DNA of 64,000 nucleotides from assembly GCA_051875715.1 (NCBI GenBank), contig JBJEHD010000024.1, forward strand, positions 62,001 through 126,000, read 5' to 3'. The notes under the pieces were generated by a model. It made no database searches. It was not told the origin of the DNA and was given only the letters and a program-made list of their open reading frames with translations. The position numbers and the translations under genes are program-made. This document shows positions 43,845 through 51,706 of the stretch, piece by piece (position 1 is the first letter of the stretch; each line of letters begins with the position of its first letter). The stretch comes from DYCT01 sp051875715. Its GTDB lineage: Bacteria > Bacteroidota > Bacteroidia > Bacteroidales > Bacteroidaceae.

Positions 43845-44300
43845 TCACCGGGACGAAACCACCAAGATGTCTCCTTGGCACGTCACAGTGTAGCGTTTCA
43901 GGAACTCACGGCCCTGGCCGGAAGGCGCTCCGCCATTGTTCAAGTCGTAGACAGTGCCGCAACGCGGACATACGGCCTGGGCCGTCCCCGACTTGAGCGT
44001 CACCGCCACCTCGGTGCTGACCTCGACCGGGCAGGCACGGTCCAACGCATAATAGACCGGCTCGTTGTTCATGCCCGTATAGGCGGACTGCCCCACCAAC
44101 AGGCCGGCATAGCCCATACGATAGCCATGATTGTTCTTGTCCACCGAGACGAACTGGCCCGGCGTACGAACCACGGAATAGGCAGCCTGACGCATGTCGC
44201 ACTCGAGGCGGAATGTCACATCGGGGATGCTGCTGACGAAACTGTCGTCGCAGTTCGTACAGAAGCCTATCAGAAGAAACATCAGCAGGAACTTCCTCAT
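43845..44300 (-). CDS. Degenerate Rieske-like lipoprotein
   Basis: A 151-residue exported protein: hydrophobic N-terminus to Cys17, then a beta-rich domain. The C-terminal half has the layout of a Rieske iron-sulfur domain, RACPVE (Cys90) and VCPRCGTVYDLNNGGAPSGQG (Cys111, Cys114). The two cluster histidines are absent: C-x-H is C-P-V and C-P-x-H is C-P-R-C. It could be a cluster-free relative, or bind a metal with three cysteines. It begins 18 bp after the argH stop and is the last gene of that run. Function is unknown. Confidence 0.72.
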   Translation of the reverse strand: MRKFLLMFLLIGFCTNCDDSFVSSIPDVTFRLECDMRQAAYSVVRTPGQFVSVDKNNHGYRMGYAGLLVGQSAYTGMNNEPVYYALDRACPVEVSTEVAVTLKSGTAQAVCPRCGTVYDLNNGGAPSGQGREFLKRYTVTCQGDILVVSSR

Positions 44301-44318
44301 CGCACACCTCCCCCATCG

Positions 44319-45659
44319 TCATGGTCTGAGCAGACGTTGTTCGGCCTCACTCACCCGCTCGAAACCGAAGCCGTCCAGTATCTGTTGCATATAGGAGGCT
44401 ATCCGGTCGTTGCACAGATTGCCGATGCTGCCCTCGTGCGTGTGGTGCACCTCCTTCGTCGGGACAAACTCGCCCGCCTCGATAGCCAGTCCCACCTTGC
44501 GGTAGGCATCGCGGAAAGGCATACCTGCCGCCGCCAGCCGGTTGACCTCCTCCACGCTGAAGATGGGTGCGTATTTGGGGTCGTCGAGGATGTGTTCGTC
44601 CACCCGGATGCGCTGAATGATGTAGGCAGTCATGTCCAGGCAGTCGGTCAGTTCGCGGAAAGCAGGCAGGAAGACCTCCTTAATCAGTTGCAAGTCGCGG
44701 AAATAGCCGGAAGGCAGGTTGTTGGACATCAGCACGATTTGCTGCGGAAGGGCCTGCAGCTTGTTGCATTTGGCGCGCGTCAGTTCGAACACGTCGGGGT
44801 TCTTCTTATGCGGCATGATGCTGGAGCCTGTGGTACACTCGTCGGGCAATTTGACGAAGCCAAAGTTCTGGCTGTTGAACAGGCAGGCATCGTAGGCCAG
44901 TTTGGCCACCGTCCCCGCCACGGAGGCCAGGGCAAACGCCACGTTCCGTTCCATTTTGCCACGACCCATTTGGGCATAGACCACGTTGTAGTTCATCGAG
45001 TCGAAGCCCAGCAGTTCGGTCGTCATGGTCCGGTTGAGCGGGAAGGAGGAGCCATATCCCGCGGCCGAGCCCAACGGATTGCGGTTGCACATCTTGTATG
45101 CCGCCTGCAGGAACAGCATGTCGTCCGCCAGACTCTCGGCATAGGCACCGAACCACAGCCCGAACGACGAAGGCATGGCTATCTGCAAATGCGTGTAACC
45201 GGGCATCAGCACGTCCCTGTATCGTTCGCTCTGCTCCAACAGGCTTCGGAACAACCGTTCGACGGCTTGCACCACCTCACGCAACTGTGCACGGGTGAAG
45301 AGTTTCAGGTCGAGCAGGACCTGGTCGTTTCGCGAGCGGCCGCTATGAATCTTCTTGCCCACGTCGCCCAGACGACGCGTCAGCATGAGTTCCACCTGCG
45401 AGTGCACGTCCTCCACGCCTTCCTCGATGACGAAGTCGCCGCGTTCGGCCTCGTCATACAACTGCCGCAACGCGTCGAGCAGACACGCCAGTTCGTCGGC
45501 CTCCAGCAGTCCGATGTGCTGCAGCATGGTGATGTGCGCCATCGATCCCAGAATGTCGTACTTGGCCAAATACAGGTCCATCTCCCGGTCGCGGCCTACC
45601 GTGAACCGCTCGATTTCGTCCGTCACCCGGACGTTCTTCTCCCACAACTTCTGCGCCAT
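44319..45659 (-). CDS. argH: Argininosuccinate lyase
   Basis: Last step of arginine biosynthesis: argininosuccinate to arginine plus fumarate; cytoplasmic homotetramer. The 446-residue sequence has VHSQVE (~85), GYTHLQIAMP with the catalytic His157 region, and the fumarase-superfamily signature GSSIMPHKKNPD (278-289) with the catalytic Ser. Normal length. It lies 22 bp after the SRPBCC gene. No other arg genes are present in the window. Confidence 0.95.
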   Translation of the reverse strand: MAQKLWEKNVRVTDEIERFTVGRDREMDLYLAKYDILGSMAHITMLQHIGLLEADELACLLDALRQLYDEAERGDFVIEEGVEDVHSQVELMLTRRLGDVGKKIHSGRSRNDQVLLDLKLFTRAQLREVVQAVERLFRSLLEQSERYRDVLMPGYTHLQIAMPSSFGLWFGAYAESLADDMLFLQAAYKMCNRNPLGSAAGYGSSFPLNRTMTTELLGFDSMNYNVVYAQMGRGKMERNVAFALASVAGTVAKLAYDACLFNSQNFGFVKLPDECTTGSSIMPHKKNPDVFELTRAKCNKLQALPQQIVLMSNNLPSGYFRDLQLIKEVFLPAFRELTDCLDMTAYIIQRIRVDEHILDDPKYAPIFSVEEVNRLAAAGMPFRDAYRKVGLAIEAGEFVPTKEVHHTHEGSIGNLCNDRIASYMQQILDGFGFERVSEAEQRLLRP

Positions 45660-45681
45660 ATCTTTCGGATGTGCTATTTAT

Positions 45682-46092
45682 TTAATAAGGTATCTGTGAC
45701 AACATCTCTGCCATCTTCTCCAAACCATCCTGCAGGGGTTTCTGCACCATGGACTTGAGGAACATGTTCAGTTCGGCCTGAATGGTCAGTTTCATCTTGC
45801 ACTGGTCCTCGCCCGTGGGCAGCAACTGAATCCAGAAGAAAAACGCCAGCGGCGACTCCTTGGCTTCGAACTTGATGCATTTGCAGGGCTCGCGGTCGAC
45901 GATGGCCAAAGTCACCTTCCCGACAGGCGACACGGTGAAACTGAGCGTATCGGCATCGAAACTCAGGTCGGACACCTTGTCGGCCGGGATGCGGTCCTTC
46001 ACCGCCTCGAGGTTGGACAAATCGGATAATTTGGCGTACACGCGCTCTTGGCTGTACGGAATATACTTGATGCTGCTTTCAAATTTTGTCAT
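45682..46092 (-). CDS. SRPBCC (START/polyketide-cyclase fold) family protein
   Basis: A 136-residue small-molecule-binding fold protein, no signal peptide. The sequence runs FESSIKYIPYSQERVYAKLSDLSNLEAVKDRI, then alternating strands and a C-terminal helix (LDGLEKMAEMLS-like). The Met at 46092 is chosen because the longer frame, to 46242, crosses the pyrE terminator and lacks fold similarity. It commonly accompanies pyrE in related genomes, to my recollection. Ligand is unknown. Confidence 0.82.
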   Translation of the reverse strand: MTKFESSIKYIPYSQERVYAKLSDLSNLEAVKDRIPADKVSDLSFDADTLSFTVSPVGKVTLAIVDREPCKCIKFEAKESPLAFFFWIQLLPTGEDQCKMKLTIQAELNMFLKSMVQKPLQDGLEKMAEMLSQIPY

Positions 46093-46148
46093 AATCTGTC
46101 TCCTATAAACGAAACGACCCGGTGTCCGCAAGACGGCCGAGCCGCATG

Positions 46149-46194
46149 AAAAAGAAGGAGCCGGGCAACGCCTTTCGGTGCACCCAGGCTCCTT
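46149..46194 (-). terminator. Terminator of pyrE
   Basis: AAGGAGCC (46155-46162) pairs with GGCTCCTT (46187-46194), extended by GGG/CCC; an A-rich run (46149-46153) provides T's on the minus strand. It lies between pyrE and the SRPBCC gene. Confidence 0.75.
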
Positions 46195-46223
46195 GATGGT
46201 ATACTTTACTGAGGTCGCACGGC

Positions 46224-46862
46224 TTATTTTCCGGCATCCCAATGGGCCGGATCCTTACGCCACGTCTTCAAAACCTCTACATCGTCTTCGCTGATGTAAC
46301 CCGTACGCAAAGCCACTTCGAGCACAGCCTCGTAGTTGGTCAGCGTGAGGAGGTTGACTTTGGCGTTCTTGAAAGCCTGCACAGCCACGTCGAATCCATA
46401 GGTGAACGCGGCAATCATGCCGATGACTTCGCAACCGTCGCGGCGGATGGCTTCGACCGCTTTCAGACTGCTTCCACCCGTCGACACCAGGTCTTCCACC
46501 ACGACAACCTTCATGCCCGGACGAAGTTCGCCCTCAATCAGGTTCTCCAAACCATGGTCTTTCGGAGTGGAACGCACGTAAACAAACGGCAGGTTCAGTT
46601 CGTCGGCCACCAAAGCGCCCTGCGGGATGGCACCCGTGGCAACGCCGGCAATGGCATCGACCTGACCGAAGTGTTCCAAAATCAAACGAGAAATCTCAAT
46701 TTTCACGAAATTGCGCAAAGAGGGATAAGACAACGTCTTACGATTGTCGCAATAGAAAGGCGACTTCCAGCCCGATGCCCACGTGAACGGGTTGGCCGGT
46801 TGCAACTTGATGGCCTTAATCTTCAATAATTTCTCTGCGAATAATCTCTCTAAATTCTTCAT
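46224..46862 (-). CDS. pyrE: Orotate phosphoribosyltransferase
   Basis: Makes OMP from orotate and PRPP in pyrimidine synthesis. The 212-residue product has SPFYCDNRKTLSYPSLR at ~34-50 and the PRPP loop VVVVEDLVSTGGSSLKAV (~115). A -7 element (TACTTTTG on the minus strand, 46889-46896) lies about 27 nt upstream; I do not find a good TTTG partner. Confidence 0.95.
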   Translation of the reverse strand: MKNLERLFAEKLLKIKAIKLQPANPFTWASGWKSPFYCDNRKTLSYPSLRNFVKIEISRLILEHFGQVDAIAGVATGAIPQGALVADELNLPFVYVRSTPKDHGLENLIEGELRPGMKVVVVEDLVSTGGSSLKAVEAIRRDGCEVIGMIAAFTYGFDVAVQAFKNAKVNLLTLTNYEAVLEVALRTGYISEDDVEVLKTWRKDPAHWDAGK

Positions 46863-46888
46863 GATATAACTTACTATGATTTATTACG

Positions 46889-46896
46889 CAAAAGTA
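46889..46896 (-). promoter_or_regulatory. TAnnTTTG element upstream of pyrE
   Basis: On the minus strand TACTTTTG lies 27 nt upstream of the pyrE ATG. The matching TTTG element is not clear. Confidence 0.45.
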
Positions 46897-46956
46897 GATA
46901 AATGAATTGAATAAGGAAGAAGGAAAGCAAATATTTTTTTTGCAATTTCAACCGGG

Positions 46957-47649
46957 TCACACACTTGCCAGCGTAAGCACGTGGATGCGTACCCCTTCGA
47001 TGCGAAACATCTCTGCGGCACAGGCGCACATGGTGGCCCCGGTGGTCAGCACATCATCAATCAGCACCACCGTACACCCCTGCAGCAACTCGGGACGCGC
47101 CACTCGGAAAACGCCCTGCTTGTCGGCCCACCGCATCACCCCTCCGCGCTTGGTCTGGCTCTCGGCATACGACGTACGCACCACGGCCGTGGTGCAAAGT
47201 GGCAAGCCTGTGACGTCCGCAACACCACGCGCCAACCACTCGCTTTGGTTATAGCCGCGCCAACGCTGCCGACGAGGATGCAACGGAATGGGAACGAGGA
47301 AATCCACCCCGTCAAAGAAACTTCGGTCCAGCATCGCCGAGGCCATCCAACGTCCCATAAATCGGGCCACGTCCTTGCGGCCTTCGTACTTGAACGAAAA
47401 GAGGATTCGGCTGTACGGACTACCCTTGGCATAGTGCATCAGCGAGGCCACCCGCCCGAAAGGCATCTTGTCCCTCATCCGCTCTTCCAACGGATTGTAG
47501 GCCGACCACGTACTCATGTTTCTTGGAAAATCCAGCACGCAATCGGAGCACAACACCTGACTGCGGTCGGTCAGCAAACCTCCACACACCACACAACGAG
47601 ACGGGAAATGCAAATCGGTCCACGCACGCCACAAGTCAGCAAGCCTCAT
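46957..47649 (-). CDS. comF: ComF-family phosphoribosyltransferase-like protein
   Basis: A 230-residue protein with an N-terminal zinc-finger-like CVVCGGLLTDRSQVLCSDC (~15-33) and a C-terminal PRTase domain with VVLIDDVLTTGATM (~190-203). Homologues act in DNA uptake (ComFC) or nucleotide salvage. The start at 47649 (MRLADLWRAW) overlaps the recX stop by 14 bp; a longer start at 47697 overlaps by 62 bp and is less likely. Natural competence in this organism cannot be inferred from one gene. Confidence 0.88.
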   Translation of the reverse strand: MRLADLWRAWTDLHFPSRCVVCGGLLTDRSQVLCSDCVLDFPRNMSTWSAYNPLEERMRDKMPFGRVASLMHYAKGSPYSRILFSFKYEGRKDVARFMGRWMASAMLDRSFFDGVDFLVPIPLHPRRQRWRGYNQSEWLARGVADVTGLPLCTTAVVRTSYAESQTKRGGVMRWADKQGVFRVARPELLQGCTVVLIDDVLTTGATMCACAAEMFRIEGVRIHVLTLASV

Positions 47650-48109
47650 CGTCGTCCCCTCCCAAACAAGCGAAAGCCGCCTCCATCTCGAACCCACGTC
47701 CTACGGCGAAACGGACCAGTTTGGCCTTCGCCTCGTAGGCCGTATTCGCCCGAACGGAACGACGTTTGGCCTCGAGCAAGGCACGCAACACCGACAGGTA
47801 TTCCTGTTCGTCGATTTCGGACAGGGCTTCCGCACCGAACGACGAAGGAATACCCTTCTGGCGCAACGCCTGCCTGATTTTGATGCGTCCCCAGCGGTTG
47901 CACCCGAACTTCTCGCGAACGAAACTACGGGCATAGCGGACCTCGTCAATGAAGCCCTCACGCACCAATCGAGTCAAGATGGACTCGACAGCCTCTGCGC
48001 TCTGCCCCCAATCGGCCAACTTGGAGGCCACCTCGGACAGACAATGCTCGGCCGTCGAACAATAGGCGGCAGCCTTGTACAACGCTTCTTTTTCGGTCAG
48101 TTCTTTCAT
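47636..48109 (-). CDS. recX: Regulatory protein RecX
   Basis: A modulator of RecA filaments. The 157-residue sequence is made of helical three-repeat RecX motifs: AAYCSTAEHCLSEVASKLADWG, GFIDEVRYARSFVREKFGCNRWGRIKIRQALRQKG and YLSVLRALLEAKRRSV. It overlaps prmC by 4 bp at the start and comF by 14 bp at the end. recA itself is not in the window. Confidence 0.88.
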   Translation of the reverse strand: MKELTEKEALYKAAAYCSTAEHCLSEVASKLADWGQSAEAVESILTRLVREGFIDEVRYARSFVREKFGCNRWGRIKIRQALRQKGIPSSFGAEALSEIDEQEYLSVLRALLEAKRRSVRANTAYEAKAKLVRFAVGRGFEMEAAFACLGGDDDEAC

Positions 48110-48942
48110 CGGATGGCTTTTACTATTCGATCGTTCCCCGACAGGTCCGGCACGACCTCGACCTGCCGATAGCCCAGGCTGCGCAACAAATCGGCCGTGT
48201 CCGGCCCATAGGCTTGGTTGATTTCAAAATACAAGCGTCCGCCCGGACGAAGACCCCGGCATCCCAGCCGGGCGATGGCCCGATAGAACAACAGGGGGTC
48301 GTCATCGGGGACGAAAAGGGCGGTGGCAGGCTCCCATTGCAGGACGTTACGCTCCATCCCGGCCTTCTCGCTTTCGGTGACGTAAGGCGGATTGCTCACC
48401 CACACATCATAGGCATCGGCCTCCACCTCGGCCTGCAGCACATCACATCGGGAGAAGGACACCTCTGCCTGCAGGTCGGCCGCATTCTGCCGGGCCACCT
48501 CCAACGCCGCCTCCGATACGTCCCACGCTTCCACACGGGCCTCGCACAAGCGCAAGGCCAGGCTGACAGCAATACAACCGCTGCCGGTGCCGATATCCAG
48601 CACACGCAGGCGGGGCCCGGGGTTCTCGTCCACCACGCGGTCCACCAGTTCGGCCGTCTCGGGTCGAGGGATGAGCACCGCCGGCGTCACCCGGAACGAG
48701 TGACCGCCAAACAGGGCTTTGCCTATCACGTACTGCAACGGCTCGTGCCGGCGCAAGCGCATCAAAATCGAAGCCAACGCCTCCCGTTGTTCTGCGGAGA
48801 ATTTCGTACCTTTGCCCATGTAATAATCGAGCATACGACACCCGAACACATCCGTCAGGAGGATGCGAACAATGGCCTGGACTTCGCGTTCGGGATAGAG
48901 GTCGCGGAGCGCCTGCTTGATGTGGAGAACTGCCTCTTGCAT
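48106..48942 (-). CDS. prmC: Peptide chain release factor N5-glutamine methyltransferase
   Basis: Methylates the Gln of the GGQ motif in release factors RF1/RF2. The 278-residue product has the N-terminal helical domain (to ~75), the SAM motif VLDIGTGSGCIAVSLAL (~113) and the catalytic SNPPYVTE (~185). The start at 48942 (MQEAVLHIKQALRDLYP) fits the family; the frame open further upstream runs through ribD and is rejected. The promoter -7 element TACCTTTG (minus strand, 48947-48954) lies only 4 nt before the ATG, so either the message is leaderless or nearly so, or the box is a coincidence. Confidence 0.9.
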   Translation of the reverse strand: MQEAVLHIKQALRDLYPEREVQAIVRILLTDVFGCRMLDYYMGKGTKFSAEQREALASILMRLRRHEPLQYVIGKALFGGHSFRVTPAVLIPRPETAELVDRVVDENPGPRLRVLDIGTGSGCIAVSLALRLCEARVEAWDVSEAALEVARQNAADLQAEVSFSRCDVLQAEVEADAYDVWVSNPPYVTESEKAGMERNVLQWEPATALFVPDDDPLLFYRAIARLGCRGLRPGGRLYFEINQAYGPDTADLLRSLGYRQVEVVPDLSGNDRIVKAIR

Positions 48943-48970
48943 GGCACAAAGGTAAACAAAACGCCCGAAA

Positions 48971-48980
48971 AGGAGAAAGG
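48971..48980 (+). promoter_or_regulatory. Purine-rich ribosome-binding site of ribD
   Basis: AGGAGAAAGG lies 7 nt upstream of the ribD ATG and fixes this start over the upstream open frame that overlaps prmC. Confidence 0.55.
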
Positions 48981-48987
48981 ATACACC

Positions 48988-50025
48988 ATGACAGAAGACG
49001 AAAAATACATGGCCCGCTGCATCCAACTGGCCTACAACGGACTGACACGCGTACAGACGAACCCCATGGTGGGAGCCGTCATCGTACGGGACGGACGCAT
49101 CATCGGCGAGGGCTACCACGCCCGCTTTGGCGAAGGACATGCCGAAGTCAATGCCGTCCGCTCGGTAAAAGACCCCTCGCTGCTGCCGCAGTCCACCATC
49201 TACGTCAGTCTGGAGCCATGCGCCCACTACGGAAAGACACCCCCCTGCGCCCAACTGCTGATTGACAAACGCATCCCTCGCGTCGTTGTCGGATGTCAGG
49301 ACCCGTTCGCCCAGGTAGCCGGACGTGGCATCCGGATGCTGCGTGAGTCCGGCGTGGAGGTCACCGTCGGAGTGCTGGAGCCGGAATGCCGCCGGCTGCT
49401 GCGCTACTTCGCCACTTATCAATTGGAACGGCGTCCATACGTGACGCTGAAATGGGCTGAATCGGCCGACGGGTTCATCGACGTCCGTCGCGAAGGAGGA
49501 AGCCCCGTGGTCCTGTCCACCCCTCTCACCTCGCTGCTCGTACACAAGCGGCGAGCCGAAGCCAACGCCATCCTGGTAGGCACAAATACGGCCCTGCTGG
49601 ACAATCCCACCTTGACCGTCCGCCACTGGGCCGGCGCATCGCCCCTGCGGGTGGTTGTCGACCGAACGCTACGCCTGCCACAGACGCTCCGCCTCTTCAG
49701 CGACGGCCTGCCCACCCTCTGTTTCACCTTGAAAGAGCAAGCCTCTACCGCCACCGTCACCTACGTCACGCTGGATCCCGACCGTCCACTCCTGCCCCAG
49801 ATGCTGCGCGAACTGCACCGGCGAGGCATCCAGCGGCTATTGGTGGAAGGGGGAGCAAAACTACTGCAAGCGTTCATCGACGAAGGTCTGTGGGACGAGG
49901 CTTATGCGGAACACGCCTCCATCCGGTTGGGGAGCGGAGTAGCCGCACCACGCATCAGCCGGGCTGCCTTGAGCATAGAGACTTGCTTCGGCGTACCCAT
50001 CTTCCACTGGCAGCGTACCGAATAA
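48988..50025 (+). CDS. ribD: Bifunctional riboflavin deaminase/reductase
   Basis: Deaminates then reduces the pyrimidine intermediate of riboflavin synthesis. The 345-residue product has the zinc-deaminase motifs GHAEVNAV (~51-58) and SLEPCAHYGKTPPCA (~76-90). The reductase domain follows (~150-345, VTLKWAESADGFID, LVEGGAKLLQAF). Divergent from prmC with a 45-bp spacer, followed by a bidirectional terminator. Other rib genes and an FMN riboswitch are not seen. Confidence 0.94.
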   Translation: MTEDEKYMARCIQLAYNGLTRVQTNPMVGAVIVRDGRIIGEGYHARFGEGHAEVNAVRSVKDPSLLPQSTIYVSLEPCAHYGKTPPCAQLLIDKRIPRVVVGCQDPFAQVAGRGIRMLRESGVEVTVGVLEPECRRLLRYFATYQLERRPYVTLKWAESADGFIDVRREGGSPVVLSTPLTSLLVHKRRAEANAILVGTNTALLDNPTLTVRHWAGASPLRVVVDRTLRLPQTLRLFSDGLPTLCFTLKEQASTATVTYVTLDPDRPLLPQMLRELHRRGIQRLLVEGGAKLLQAFIDEGLWDEAYAEHASIRLGSGVAAPRISRAALSIETCFGVPIFHWQRTE

Positions 50026-50039
50026 CCGGCCCGTATAAC

Positions 50040-50094
50040 AGAAAAGCCCGGCCGCCCCTCAGACAATCGTCTTGAAGAGCGACCGGGCTTTTCT
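50040..50094. terminator. Bidirectional terminator between ribD and cysS
   Basis: AGAAAAGCCCGG (50040-50051) pairs with CCGGGCTTTTCT (50083-50094) with A/T runs at the outer ends, between convergent genes. Confidence 0.88.
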
Positions 50095-50117
50095 TTCTGC
50101 CCAGGCGGATTCCCGAT

Positions 50118-51593
50118 TTACTTGTTCAACTTCCAGGAGAAACCGTCCTTCGTATCTTTGATTTCGAAACCCAGCGCCGTAAGTTCGTTCCGAATCATGT
50201 CGGACGTAGCCCAGTCCTTATTGGCCTTCGCCTTCAGGCGCTGCTCCAACAACATGTCCACGACACGTCCGTAAGCAGCTTCGCGACCGCTGGACGAACC
50301 TGCCTCCTTCTGTAAGCCGAGAATCTCGTGCATGAACATCCGGAAGGTCTCCTTCAGATGCGCCAGGTCGTCGGCCGAGATAGTGGCATTGCCAGCCACG
50401 ATGTTGTTGACAAGACGGGCGCCATCAAACAAGTGAGCTATCACGATAGGCGAGTTCAAGTCGTCGTTCATGGCCTCGTAGCACTTCTCGCGCAACGACT
50501 TCACGTCCACCGTCGAGGTGGCGGAAGGCGTAATCTTCTCCAGATTTGCCTCGGCCTCGTTCAAGCGTTCCAGCCCCTTCTCAGCAGCCTGCAAGGCTTC
50601 GTTCCCAAAGTCTACTGTGCTGCGGTAGTGGGCCTGCAAGATGAAGAAGCGAATGGTCATCGGGCTGTAAGCCTGAGTCAACAACGGGTGACTTCCCTGG
50701 AAGAATTCCTCCAGATTGATGAAGTTGTTGTACGACTTGCCCATCTTCTGGCCGTTGATGGTAATCATGTTGTTATGCATCCAATAGCGCACCATGTCGT
50801 CTCCCTGCGAAGCCACCGACTGAGCGATTTCGCATTCGTGATGAGGGAACACCAGGTCCATGCCGCCTCCATGAATGTCGAAGTGATTGCCCAGATACTT
50901 GCGACCCATGGCCGTACATTCGCAGTGCCAACCCGGGAAACCATCGCTCCACGGCGACGGCCAGCGCATGATGTGTTCAGGCTGGGCACACTTCCACAAG
51001 GCGAAGTCCACGGGGTTGTGTTTCTCGTCCTGTCCGTCGAGTTGACGCGAGGTGTTCAGCACATCGTCGAGGTTGCGGCCCGACAATTTGCCGTAATGAT
51101 GGTCTTTATTGTATTTCACCACATCGAAATAAACCGAGCCGTGGCTGACGTAGGCGTATCCGTTATCCAGAATCTGCTTGACCAGCGCAATCTGTTCGAT
51201 GATGTGGCCCGAAGCGAGCGGTTCGATGCTGGGAGGAAGCACATTGAGAGCCTCCATGGCCTTGTGGTAGCGGTTGCGGTAATACTGCGCCACCTCCATC
51301 GGTTCCAACTGCTCCAGACGGGCTTTTTTGGCAATCTTGTCCTCGCCCTCATCGGCATCGTGTTCCAAATGGCCCACATCGGTGATGTTGCGCACGTAAC
51401 GTACCTTGTAGCCCAGATGGGTGAGATACCGGTAGAGAACATCAAACGTGATGGCCGGGCGGGCATGTCCCAGATGGGCGTCACCATACACCGTAGGCCC
51501 GCACACGTACATGCCCACATGGGGCGCATTCAGCGGAACGAAAGGCACTTTCCTCCGCTCCAGCGTATTATAAATCACTAATTTTTGTTCCAT
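50118..51593 (-). CDS. cysS: Cysteinyl-tRNA synthetase
   Basis: Charges tRNA-Cys; class I synthetase. The 491-residue product has the HIGH-like PTVYGDAHLGHARPAI (~33-48) and KMSKS-like QKMGKSYNNF (~285). The zinc-binding Cys31-containing MYVCGPTVY and the HHECEIAQS region are present. The start at 51593 (MEQKLVIYNTL) is preceded by an exact promoter; an upstream Met at 51659 crosses it and is rejected. Confidence 0.95.
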   Translation of the reverse strand: MEQKLVIYNTLERRKVPFVPLNAPHVGMYVCGPTVYGDAHLGHARPAITFDVLYRYLTHLGYKVRYVRNITDVGHLEHDADEGEDKIAKKARLEQLEPMEVAQYYRNRYHKAMEALNVLPPSIEPLASGHIIEQIALVKQILDNGYAYVSHGSVYFDVVKYNKDHHYGKLSGRNLDDVLNTSRQLDGQDEKHNPVDFALWKCAQPEHIMRWPSPWSDGFPGWHCECTAMGRKYLGNHFDIHGGGMDLVFPHHECEIAQSVASQGDDMVRYWMHNNMITINGQKMGKSYNNFINLEEFFQGSHPLLTQAYSPMTIRFFILQAHYRSTVDFGNEALQAAEKGLERLNEAEANLEKITPSATSTVDVKSLREKCYEAMNDDLNSPIVIAHLFDGARLVNNIVAGNATISADDLAHLKETFRMFMHEILGLQKEAGSSSGREAAYGRVVDMLLEQRLKAKANKDWATSDMIRNELTALGFEIKDTKDGFSWKLNK

Positions 51594-51617
51594 AAGTCGA
51601 CTGTATTTCTTAGGGCA

Positions 51618-51648
51618 CAAAGGTAGGAAAAACCTCCTAATAAACAAA
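51618..51648 (-). promoter_or_regulatory. Promoter of cysS
   Basis: On the minus strand TTTG (51645-51648), 19-nt spacer, TACCTTTG (51618-51625): an exact Bacteroidota promoter 24 nt from the ATG. Confidence 0.85.
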
Positions 51649-51682
51649 AGAAAAGGCACAAGCCTCAGCCCATGCCTTTTCT
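51649..51682 (-). terminator. Terminator of pnp, abutting the cysS promoter
   Basis: AGAAAAGGCA (51649-51658) pairs with TGCCTTTTCT (51673-51682); the minus strand continues with a T-rich stretch. It ends exactly one base before the cysS TTTG element. Confidence 0.75.
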
Positions 51683-51706
51683 CCTTATTTATAGATAACC
51701 CTCTTG

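Noticed and set aside
48947..48954. TACCTTTG as certain prmC promoter
   Set aside because: It is only 4 nt from the ATG and has no TTTG partner; kept only as a note on prmC.
48214..48987. A much longer ribD start
   Set aside because: The extra N-terminus is antisense to prmC; the deaminase domain begins at the ATG 48988, which has a good ribosome-binding site.
48943..49626. A longer prmC start
   Set aside because: The frame runs through ribD on the opposite strand; the family N-terminus begins at 48942.
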